From Anaerolineae bacterium (GTDB taxonomy: Bacteria > Chloroflexota > Anaerolineae > Aggregatilineales > Phototrophicaceae): a stretch of 64,000 nucleotides of DNA. The notes under the pieces are model-generated. The model was not told the DNA's origin. It searched no databases and was given only the letters and a program-made list of their open reading frames with translations. Each line of letters opens with the position of its first letter. The first letter of the stretch is position 1. The position numbers and the translations under genes are program-made. The stretch lies in contig JADLAY010000075.1 in assembly GCA_020849765.1 (NCBI GenBank), positions 1-64,000 on the forward strand, given 5' to 3'. This document shows positions 8,653 to 15,995 of this stretch, piece after piece.

Positions 8653-8661
8653 ATTATACCA
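8653..8661 (-). promoter_or_regulatory. Extended -10 promoter (TGGTATAAT)
   Basis: On the minus strand a perfect TATAAT preceded by TGG forms an extended -10 element about 80 bp before the start of the 731-residue kinase-like gene. The -35 match is poor, as is common for extended -10 promoters. Confidence 0.55.
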
Positions 8662-8736
8662 TACCGGCCTGTGAATCCCCACTTGTGGGCGAGCGAATCA
8701 CGCTATGAGAAGTGCCAAAAGGTGACTGTCTCATCG

Positions 8737-10698
8737 TCAGAACTGCAGCATCGCCACGCCGCCGATTTCACCGGCGATCCAGCCGTTGGCGCCGTCCGGG
8801 GCGCGCGCCGGATACCAGATGACACCCTCCGCCACGACGCTCTCACCTGTGATGACGACCGTCTGGTTGGCCAGCACCGAGGCGACCGCTTCCGCTTCCA
8901 GCGACGGCGCGCTGCGGACGAACAGGCCGTCGCTCGCGATCACCAACGCCGTGCGCTCGACGATGGTTGGGCTAGGGACTGCCGGGGCTAAGCCGCTGCT
9001 CGCGGCATTTGTCCCGGGCAGGGCCGTTTGCGTCCATGCCAGCGCCGTTACCCCGGCTGCCTGATCGGTGATCCGCCGCACCTCGCCGCTGTCAAGCAGG
9101 GCGACGTAATGCTCGATCTGTCCGTTCGCCTCAATCGTGACCAGGACGGCGCTGCGATCGGGACTCCACGCTACGCGTGACGGGCGCTCGCTGCCAATTG
9201 GCCCGGTCAGCGCCGCGCCATCCCAGTTGTAGACGCTCAACGGCCCTCCGGCGCTGTCGACGCTGCCGAGGAAGACGATCGTGCCGTCGGGCCGTTGCAC
9301 GGCGCTCTGTGCCCAGCCCAGTCCAATCGAGCCCGCATCCCGAAGCTGCGGAGCGCCACCGCCGCGATCCACCGTGCCGACGACGATCCGGCCGTCTGGA
9401 TCGCGCCCGCTGACGACCAGCCGCTGGCCATCGTTCGACCAACTGCCGTAGTCGTAGCGCAGCACGGGCGGGCGCGTCGTCGCATCCGGCGCCGCGGGAT
9501 AGACGATCGCGATACCCTGGCGGCCTTCCTCCGGCAGTTCCAGGGCGATCAGCAGAGCATCCGCCAGCGGGCTCCACACCATCGACTGACTGCGATATTC
9601 ATAGGGCGCATCGGGCCGCTCGACGATCATGCAGCCTGCTTCCGGAGGACAGTCGCGCAGCAGTATCGCCGATCCGCCCGTGGGCGCGCCGGTGGCGACA
9701 TCCAGCGGCAGCACCCAGATGCCGTCATTGCTCGAATCGTTGTCGTGCGATTCGTCGCTGTCGGTGTCGATCAGAAAGGCGAGATAGTGCCCGTCCGGCG
9801 CGTAGGCGATCTGCGTCACACGTGCGTTGTTGGTCTCGGCGCTGGTCGGCTCTGGCTGCGAGAAGGGTGAGGAGGCGACTCGCGCGCCGCGGTCGCCCGC
9901 GAAATCGCTGAAGATGAAGAGCAGGCCGCGCGCATCGACCAGCGCCAGCCGGTTGCCATCCAACGGATCTTGCGCGAATTCGAAGGTGCCGCCCGGCATG
10001 TTGAGCAGCAGGCCGCTGAAGATGCCGTTGCTGACGTTCAGAGCAAAGGCGCGCGTATCCGGCGCGCTGAGAGCGATGGGTGTCACGGCTTGAACCGTGA
10101 TCGCCGTCGGCGGCAGCGCCAATGGGATGGTCGTCGGTGGTAATGCATCCGCCGCTGTCGGCAGCGCGCTCGCGACCGTCGTGCTCGGTTCGCCAGTCAC
10201 GAACGTCGGTGTCGCGATGAGGGTCGCTTGCGGAAACTCCTGCGGACGCTCACCGATGGGGGCGAAGGCCGCCGGCGTGCTGCTCGGTGCCGGGATCGGC
10301 GTCAGGGTAAAGGTGGCGCTTGCGGTCGCCGTCGTCGTCGGGATTGGCGTCCGGCTTGGCCCAATCGTCGGCAGCGGCGTCACCGTGGGGGCGACCGTCG
10401 GCGCCGGGGTTGGCGCTGGGAGCGTTTCGGTGACGGTCGGCGCGGGCGTCGGGCTGAGCGTCGCCGTCTCGGTGGCTGTACCGGTCGACGTGGCAGTGGC
10501 CGTCGCAGGGAACGTTGCGCTCGGCAGCAGCGCGATGGCGGTCGCCGTCTGGGTGAGCGTGGGCGCGTCGGGTGGCAGCGGGCTGGGCGTCTGGCTGGCG
10601 GTGCGCGTCGGGGCAATGGTCGGCGTTACCTGAGGCAGCCCCAGGTTACAACCGGCCAGCAGAAACGCAGCCATCATCGACATCCAGCATCGGCGCAT
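8737..10698 (-). CDS. Surface lipoprotein: Thr/Pro-rich stalk, beta-propeller, SH3b domain
   Basis: This 653-residue lipoprotein starts MRRCWMSMMAAFLLAGC, a clear lipobox with LAGC. Residues of about 25-170 form a low-complexity stalk of Thr, Pro, Ala and Ser repeats (TPT/ATAT type) that would hold the rest away from the membrane. The middle has WD40/TolB-like repeats (IAYAPDGHYLAFLID, MVWSPLADALLIAL, VAWSPDRSAVLVTI), so a beta-propeller is likely. The C-terminal 70 residues (DGLFVRSAPSLEAEAVASVL) are a bacterial SH3 domain, often a cell-wall binder. The ATG at 10698 follows GAAGGA, and a TATAAT lies at 10728-10733. It is probably a cell-surface scaffold; the ligand is unknown. Confidence 0.85.
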   Translation of the reverse strand: MRRCWMSMMAAFLLAGCNLGLPQVTPTIAPTRTASQTPSPLPPDAPTLTQTATAIALLPSATFPATATATSTGTATETATLSPTPAPTVTETLPAPTPAPTVAPTVTPLPTIGPSRTPIPTTTATASATFTLTPIPAPSSTPAAFAPIGERPQEFPQATLIATPTFVTGEPSTTVASALPTAADALPPTTIPLALPPTAITVQAVTPIALSAPDTRAFALNVSNGIFSGLLLNMPGGTFEFAQDPLDGNRLALVDARGLLFIFSDFAGDRGARVASSPFSQPEPTSAETNNARVTQIAYAPDGHYLAFLIDTDSDESHDNDSSNDGIWVLPLDVATGAPTGGSAILLRDCPPEAGCMIVERPDAPYEYRSQSMVWSPLADALLIALELPEEGRQGIAIVYPAAPDATTRPPVLRYDYGSWSNDGQRLVVSGRDPDGRIVVGTVDRGGGAPQLRDAGSIGLGWAQSAVQRPDGTIVFLGSVDSAGGPLSVYNWDGAALTGPIGSERPSRVAWSPDRSAVLVTIEANGQIEHYVALLDSGEVRRITDQAAGVTALAWTQTALPGTNAASSGLAPAVPSPTIVERTALVIASDGLFVRSAPSLEAEAVASVLANQTVVITGESVVAEGVIWYPARAPDGANGWIAGEIGGVAMLQF

Positions 10699-10850
10699 AC
10701 TTCGATCCTTCAAGTGTCGTCGTCCCGATTATAGTCCTCCGCTGCGGCCTGCCGCGCCACGCCCAGGCTACAGCTTGCCTACGCCTTCATGCTGACGCCG
10801 CCCAAGACGACGTATCCTGGAGACAGGTCAAGCGTGGATGCAAGGATGCG

Positions 10851-11774
10851 ATGAGCGGACAACGGGACATCTCGGCAGGGCGGCGGGTGCGCTTTGTGCT
10901 GCGCTCGGTCGTCATCGTCACGCTGGCGCTGCTGATCGGCCTGCCGTGCGCGATGGGCTTTTCCTTCATGGCGAGCCTGACGCTGCCGGGCTGCGGGCCG
11001 GACGCCGACCCTGCCGATTTCGGCCTGCCGCGTGTGGAAGTGAATTTCCCATCATCCGAATTCGACGGTCAGAGCTACGCGGGTTATTTCCTGCCCGGCA
11101 CGAACGGTGCCACCGTGATCGTCGTGCCATCTCTGCGCTCAGGCCGCGGCGACCGCATGCAGGAGATCGCCATCTATCAGCGCGGTGGCTACAACGTGCT
11201 CACTTACCGCGCGCGTTCGTGCTTCAACCGCCCGCACTCGCTCGGCTATCTCGAAGTCACTACCGTGGGGGATGCGCTGGCTTATCTGCAAGCGCGCCCG
11301 GATGTCGACCCGGAGCGCATCGCCGTGCACGGCTTCTCCGCCGGTGGCGCAACCAGCCTGATGGCCTTCGCCCGCTACCCGGCGCTGAAGGCGGCGATTG
11401 CACAGGGCGGCTATGAGGATTTCGACGGCATTTTGCACGAGAACAGTGCGCAGCTCGGCCTGCTAGGACCACTGTTTCGCTTCGCGGCGCAGATCGCGTA
11501 TCGCCTGACCGTCGGCGAAGACATCAGCGTCCTCAGCCCGATATCAGCCGTGCATGCGAGTGGGGAGCGTCCAGTCTTATTGATCTACGGCAGCACGGAG
11601 GTGACGTTGGAAGGCGCGCAGGCGATGCAAGCCCGTGCTCCTGAGCGGGTATCACTCTGGGTCGTGCCCGGCGCCGGGCATGGCAACTATGTCTCCGTCG
11701 CCGGTGAGGATACATACGGCGAGCACGTCTATCGCTTCCTGGAAGCCGCGCTCGCTCTTGATGACGATAGCTAA
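10851..11774 (+). CDS. Membrane-anchored alpha/beta hydrolase
   Basis: This 307-residue protein begins with an N-terminal membrane segment (residues 13-38), followed by an alpha/beta hydrolase domain facing outward. The nucleophile elbow is GFSAGG with Ser near residue 163. The acid is probably in the LLIYGSTEVTLEG strand and the base in GAGHGNYV near the C-terminus, giving a complete Ser-Asp/Glu-His triad. The layout matches the BAAT/peptidase S9-like esterases also called prolyl oligopeptidase family proteins. I chose the ATG at 10851 because the domain and membrane anchor start there; upstream codons overlap the divergent lipoprotein gene. It overlaps the end of the convergent Gln-rich gene by four bases. 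Substrate unknown. Confidence 0.85.
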   Translation: MSGQRDISAGRRVRFVLRSVVIVTLALLIGLPCAMGFSFMASLTLPGCGPDADPADFGLPRVEVNFPSSEFDGQSYAGYFLPGTNGATVIVVPSLRSGRGDRMQEIAIYQRGGYNVLTYRARSCFNRPHSLGYLEVTTVGDALAYLQARPDVDPERIAVHGFSAGGATSLMAFARYPALKAAIAQGGYEDFDGILHENSAQLGLLGPLFRFAAQIAYRLTVGEDISVLSPISAVHASGERPVLLIYGSTEVTLEGAQAMQARAPERVSLWVVPGAGHGNYVSVAGEDTYGEHVYRFLEAALALDDDS

Positions 11775-13615
11775 GGCGCGCTCTGCCCCGGCTCCAGGCC
11801 CGTGAAGTAATCGCGGACGACGTCGCGCAGGCCGAGCGGCACGTAATCACTTTCGAGCGCGCGGTTGACGGCGTTGGCGTAATTGCTGAACACCTGGTTG
11901 TAGGGCACCGTGACCGCGCCGGTCGGGTTCTGCGCGAACTCGCCTTCGATCACCGGCATCTCGCTGGCATCCGGCTCAAGCTCTACGTTGTCTTCGCCCA
12001 ACTCGCCGCCCAGCCGCGTCGGCGCGTAGATCGAGTCGAAATCGCGCAGGCCGCCGCCATCCGGGTTGTTATTCTGATCGGGCTGCTGCCCTTGCGATCC
12101 GCCGCTCTGCTGCCCGGCGTTGCCCGGCGCATCGCCCGCGCCCGCCTGAGCGCTGCCCTGCCCGTTGCCTTCCTGCGTTTGCTGGCCGTTGCTCCCCGGC
12201 TGGCCTGAGGGCGACTGGCTCTGCTGCTGCGCGCCCTGGCCGCTCTCACCCGCCTGACTTCGCTCGCCCTGCGCGTTCTGCTGCCCGGCCTGCGTATCGG
12301 TTTGCGCGTTGCTGGGCACCTGCGGGCCGCCGCGCGAATTCTGCGGCATCGGCGGCACGTTCATGTCTTCCGGCGCGCCACCTTGCGTTTGCTGAGTTTG
12401 CTGCTGCCCTTGGGGTTGTTGCTGTGCCTGGCTCTCCTGCTGGCTGATCTGCGAACCAGCCTGTTCTGCGCTGTTCGCGCTCTCGCTCAACTGCTGGGCG
12501 GATTGCTGCTGCTGCTGTGCCTGCTGTTGGGCCTGATCTGTCTGCTGCTGCGCTTGCTGAAGCTGCTGCTGCGCGCCCTGTGTATCGCCTTGCTGGAGTT
12601 GTTCCGATGCTTGCTGCAGCGACTGAGCGCCGCTCTGCGAGGCCCGCTCCATTTGCTGGGCCGCCTGATTGAGGGCGTTGGCCGCGCTCTGGCGTTCGGC
12701 GTCGCTCATACCTTCGAGCTGCTGGCCCAGGGTATCGAGCATCTGGCTGAGTGACTGCGGTGTGGTTTGCGGATTCTCGCTCATGGATGACAGGTTGCGC
12801 AGTGCGTCAGCGGCGGCTTCCATGCTGCTCTGAGCGCTGGTGGCTTGCTGGCGCAGCTGCTCCGACTGGTCGCTGAGGGCCGCTTCCGAACTGGAGACGG
12901 CGGCCAGGGCTTCTTCGGGTGTGATGTCGGGTTCGTCCAGCACCGCGATCGAGGCTTGCAGCGCTTCCAGCAGCTGCTCGCGCTGGTCGCTATCCAGGTT
13001 CGGGTCTGCCGCCAGGTCGCGGGTGATGTCGCGTAGCGCGTCGGCGGCCTCGTCGATGGCCGCTTGCTGGGCGGAATTCTCGCTGATCGTTTCCGCAAAG
13101 GCATTTGGCAGCAGCGTGAGCAGCGCCAGCACCACGATCAATAGTGCGACGACGCCCCATTCGCGCCATCGCATGCGTAGCGGCAGGTAAGTCGCGGGCC
13201 GGATGGCATCCGCGCGGGCGAGCGCGTCTTCCAGTTGGTAGGCCATCAGTTCGTCGTTCGAGCGGATGTTGCCCGCCAGCAGTTCGAGGGCGGTCGACGT
13301 GCGTTCCTTGAGCTGAAACAGGCGGTCAAAGCGGCGCGCCGATTCGATCAGCGTGCGCGGCCACAGCCAGATCGCCAGACCGACGACGAGCAAGCAGACG
13401 ACAGCCGCGACGGCGGTCGCCAGCAGGATCGTCTGCGGCATCAGCCACGGACGCAGACGCGAGACGACGGCCAGCGCGATCCCGAACAGCAGCGCGACGA
13501 CCAGTGCGCGCGGCAGCCAGTCGATCATCTGCCCCAGGCGCTGCCGCCGATCCCAGCGGCGGACGATCCGCTGCACAGCCACATACGATGGATGAGAGAC
13601 AGTTTGCGTCGTCAT
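11771..13615 (-). CDS. Membrane protein with long Gln-rich coiled domain
   Basis: This 614-residue protein has three predicted membrane helices (about residues 35-52, 62-85, 150-170). Next comes an acidic helical region (about 185-290) and a very Gln/Ser/Gly-rich low-complexity tract (about 300-500) with long runs of QQ pairs. A short C-terminal domain contains the motif VPYNQVFSNYANAVNRALES. The layout resembles DUF4175-type proteins that sit beside ABC or CoxE/MoxR loci, but I cannot confirm this. It is the last gene of a four-gene operon, 12 bp after the permease, so it probably acts with that ABC system, perhaps as a stalk or wall contact. Its coding strand is low in complexity but shows no frameshift. 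Confidence 0.8.
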   Translation of the reverse strand: MTTQTVSHPSYVAVQRIVRRWDRRQRLGQMIDWLPRALVVALLFGIALAVVSRLRPWLMPQTILLATAVAAVVCLLVVGLAIWLWPRTLIESARRFDRLFQLKERTSTALELLAGNIRSNDELMAYQLEDALARADAIRPATYLPLRMRWREWGVVALLIVVLALLTLLPNAFAETISENSAQQAAIDEAADALRDITRDLAADPNLDSDQREQLLEALQASIAVLDEPDITPEEALAAVSSSEAALSDQSEQLRQQATSAQSSMEAAADALRNLSSMSENPQTTPQSLSQMLDTLGQQLEGMSDAERQSAANALNQAAQQMERASQSGAQSLQQASEQLQQGDTQGAQQQLQQAQQQTDQAQQQAQQQQQSAQQLSESANSAEQAGSQISQQESQAQQQPQGQQQTQQTQGGAPEDMNVPPMPQNSRGGPQVPSNAQTDTQAGQQNAQGERSQAGESGQGAQQQSQSPSGQPGSNGQQTQEGNGQGSAQAGAGDAPGNAGQQSGGSQGQQPDQNNNPDGGGLRDFDSIYAPTRLGGELGEDNVELEPDASEMPVIEGEFAQNPTGAVTVPYNQVFSNYANAVNRALESDYVPLGLRDVVRDYFTGLEPGQSAP

Positions 13616-13627
13616 AGCGGACTCCGG

Positions 13628-14971
13628 TTAGCTGTTCACGTCGACTTGCTGGGTGCGCCGGATGGTGAGCACGATCAGGATCGCGGCGATGGCCTGATAG
13701 AGTGTGGCAAAGACCACCCACGGCGAGATCATCGGGATCGTGCTGCCATCGCTGGCCAGCGTGACGGAATACAGGCCGATGACCTGCTGCTCGACCAACA
13801 ACCGCTGCGTCTGAATGGCGGTCGCAAACGGGTTGGTGCTGGTCAGCAGCAAGTTGACGTACTGGAGCAGAGCTTCCAGGCCGGGCGCGTTCGGCGCGTT
13901 GGCGTTGCCGAAGACCCCCGCCTGAATGATGTTGACGATGAAGCCGATCACGAGCGGGATAATGAAGGCCCAGGCCGCAATCGTGCCATAAGTGCGGACG
14001 CTGGCCGCGAGCGTGCGCGGTTGCGTCGCCGAAAAATAGATGCCGAACGTGCCAAACGTGACCGCTGTGATCGTCAGGATCAGAAACGCGAGGATGACCT
14101 CCGTTTCCGTCACGCCGCCGAACAGGAAGGCAAGCGACTGCAGCGGGATCGCCGCGAACAGCAGCAGCAGCACGTAGCCGAGCGATGATTCCAGCTTGCC
14201 GGTGATGAACGATGGCGTCGCCAGCAAGGTCGTGCGCAGCAGGTCGTAGGTCTGCCGTTCGCGCTCGCCGGTGATGGCGCCGGACGTGAACGACGGCGCG
14301 ATGAAGATGATCAACAGCAGTTCGATGCCGACGACCCCGGCGAAGAGGACGCGACCGATCTGCCCGGTGGCCGCCGATGCATTCAGGCTGCTGGCCGTGC
14401 TGAAGATCACGTAAAGGAGCAGCGCAAAACCGCTCATCAGAGCCAGGTAGATCGACATGACGACGAAGGCGCGCGCGCCGCGCATACGTCCACGCAGCTC
14501 GCGCATCATGACCGGGTTCACGCGCAGGACGTTGGGCGCGCGCAGCAAACGCACCAAGGCCCAGGCGCCAACGATCACGGTGATCAGCGCCGGGGTGTAG
14601 CCCAGCACCAGCAGGACGGCGGCGTTCGCCAGCGCCAGCACGAGCAGTCCCGGCAGCGCCCAGATTTCGCGCGCGAGCACGCTGACCATGATCACGAGCA
14701 GGGCGCTGATGTTCACCAGCGAGAAGATGATCACAATCGCCAGGGCGGCATCGCTGGCGCCGCCATAGCTGAGCAGGAAAAGCTGCTGCGCCAGATCATA
14801 AAGGCTGGGGACGAGCCGCGTCGATGCGAGCAGGGCGAAGATCAGCATCAGGCCTGCGAGCAGCGCATGGAGGAGCGCGCCGCGCCGCAGCACCCTGGCA
14901 GCCGTCTCCAGGGCGACACCGGCGACGCCGTCGGTCTCCGTTATCTGGCTGTAGAGCGCTGCCTCTGCCAT
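13628..14971 (-). CDS. ABC transporter permease (GldF/ABC-2 type)
   Basis: A 447-residue integral membrane protein with about 10-12 hydrophobic helices and no large soluble domain. It includes the segment SGAITGERERQTYDLLRTTLL, the conserved ExxRGT-like coupling loop of ABC-2 permeases (here GERERQTYDLL), which places it in the ABC-2/GldF family. It should form the membrane channel with the ATPase upstream. The start codon overlaps the ATPase stop by one base (TGATG), a sign of translational coupling. What it moves is unknown; ABC-2 systems export drugs, polysaccharides or lipids, or support gliding in Bacteroidota. Confidence 0.88.
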   Translation of the reverse strand: MAEAALYSQITETDGVAGVALETAARVLRRGALLHALLAGLMLIFALLASTRLVPSLYDLAQQLFLLSYGGASDAALAIVIIFSLVNISALLVIMVSVLAREIWALPGLLVLALANAAVLLVLGYTPALITVIVGAWALVRLLRAPNVLRVNPVMMRELRGRMRGARAFVVMSIYLALMSGFALLLYVIFSTASSLNASAATGQIGRVLFAGVVGIELLLIIFIAPSFTSGAITGERERQTYDLLRTTLLATPSFITGKLESSLGYVLLLLFAAIPLQSLAFLFGGVTETEVILAFLILTITAVTFGTFGIYFSATQPRTLAASVRTYGTIAAWAFIIPLVIGFIVNIIQAGVFGNANAPNAPGLEALLQYVNLLLTSTNPFATAIQTQRLLVEQQVIGLYSVTLASDGSTIPMISPWVVFATLYQAIAAILIVLTIRRTQQVDVNS

Positions 14972-15939
14972 CAGGTGACGATCCCTTTGGTCACGCGCAT
15001 GAACATCGATTCGAGATCTTTCGTTTCTTCGGCAAAGCCCAGGATGGCGATGCCTGCGCCGCTGATCGTACGGTTCAATTCAGCGACACCCTCATCGTCA
15101 CCCGTGTAATCAATTCTTAGACGATAACGGCCCGCTCTAGGTTCCATTTCGTTCACGCCGACGACGCCCTCGACGCTGCCGATCAGCGACTTGACCGTCT
15201 CGACCGCCTCCTGATCGCGCAGGGTGACGGTGATCTCGCGATGCGGCTGGATCTGCGCGCGCATGTCGTCCATGCTGCCCTGGGCGATGATCTGCCCGGC
15301 TTCGACGATGCCGATGTGGCTGCAGATCTCGCTGACGTCGGCCAGGATGTGGGTCGAGAAGAAGATCGTCTTGCCCATGCGCGCCAGCTCGACCAGCAGC
15401 TCGCGGATCTCGATGCGTGCGCGCGGGTCGAGGCCGGAGGCGGGTTCGTCCAGAATGAGCACGGACGGATCGTGCGCCAGCGTGCGCGCCAGCGATAGCC
15501 GCTGCTTCATACCACGGCTGAGCTTGTCGACCATGTCGTCGCGGCGGTGGCTCAGGTCGACCAGCGCCAGCAGATCGTCGATCAGCTTCTTGCGCTCGAT
15601 TTCGGGGATGTCGTAGCAGGCGGCGAAGAAGTCCAGGTATTCCCAGACGCGCATGTCGTCATAGACGCCGAACTCGTCCGGCATGTAGCCGATGGCGCGG
15701 CGAACGGCGCGCGGTTCTTCGGTTACCGAGTAGCCATTGACCCAGGCCTGCCCCGACGTCGGACGGGTGAGGGTGGTCAACATGCGCATGGTCGTCGTTT
15801 TGCCCGCGCCATTAGGGCCGACGAAGCCATAGATAGAACCCGCAGGCACCTCCAGTGAGAGATGGTCAACTGCCGTGAAGTTACCGAATTTCTTGACGAG
15901 ATCACGAGTCTCGATAATCAACTCAGCCATGTTCGCCAT
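14971..15939 (-). CDS. ABC transporter ATP-binding protein (GldA/CcmA type)
   Basis: This 322-residue ATPase starts MANMAELII. Its ATG follows a good AGGAG site, so I prefer it to the in-frame codon seven residues upstream. Motifs are complete: Walker A GPNGAGKTTT, Q-loop and YMPDEFGVYDDMRVWEYLDF, signature LSRGMKQRLSLARTL, Walker B VLILDEPASGLD and the H-loop STHIL. About 100 residues after the ATPase core form the C-terminal regulatory domain typical of GldA/NatA/DrrA proteins. It powers the ABC-2 permease encoded next. A TATAAT at 15975-15980 in the 56-bp gap before it may be an internal promoter. Confidence 0.93.
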   Translation of the reverse strand: MANMAELIIETRDLVKKFGNFTAVDHLSLEVPAGSIYGFVGPNGAGKTTTMRMLTTLTRPTSGQAWVNGYSVTEEPRAVRRAIGYMPDEFGVYDDMRVWEYLDFFAACYDIPEIERKKLIDDLLALVDLSHRRDDMVDKLSRGMKQRLSLARTLAHDPSVLILDEPASGLDPRARIEIRELLVELARMGKTIFFSTHILADVSEICSHIGIVEAGQIIAQGSMDDMRAQIQPHREITVTLRDQEAVETVKSLIGSVEGVVGVNEMEPRAGRYRLRIDYTGDDEGVAELNRTISGAGIAILGFAEETKDLESMFMRVTKGIVT

Positions 15940-15995
15940 TTGTCTCCTGCGCTCTACCACTCAGGGTCTTTTGCATTATAGTCCGAGATGGGGCC

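Noticed and set aside
10097..10633. Val/Gly-rich plus-strand ORF
   Set aside because: It is the complement of the Thr/Pro-rich stalk of the lipoprotein gene and only looks repetitive for that reason.
11983..12754. Possible tandem DNA repeats in the Gln-rich gene
   Set aside because: The region repeats CAG/CAA-type codons for glutamine but without a fixed repeat unit, so it is a low-complexity protein and not a DNA repeat array.
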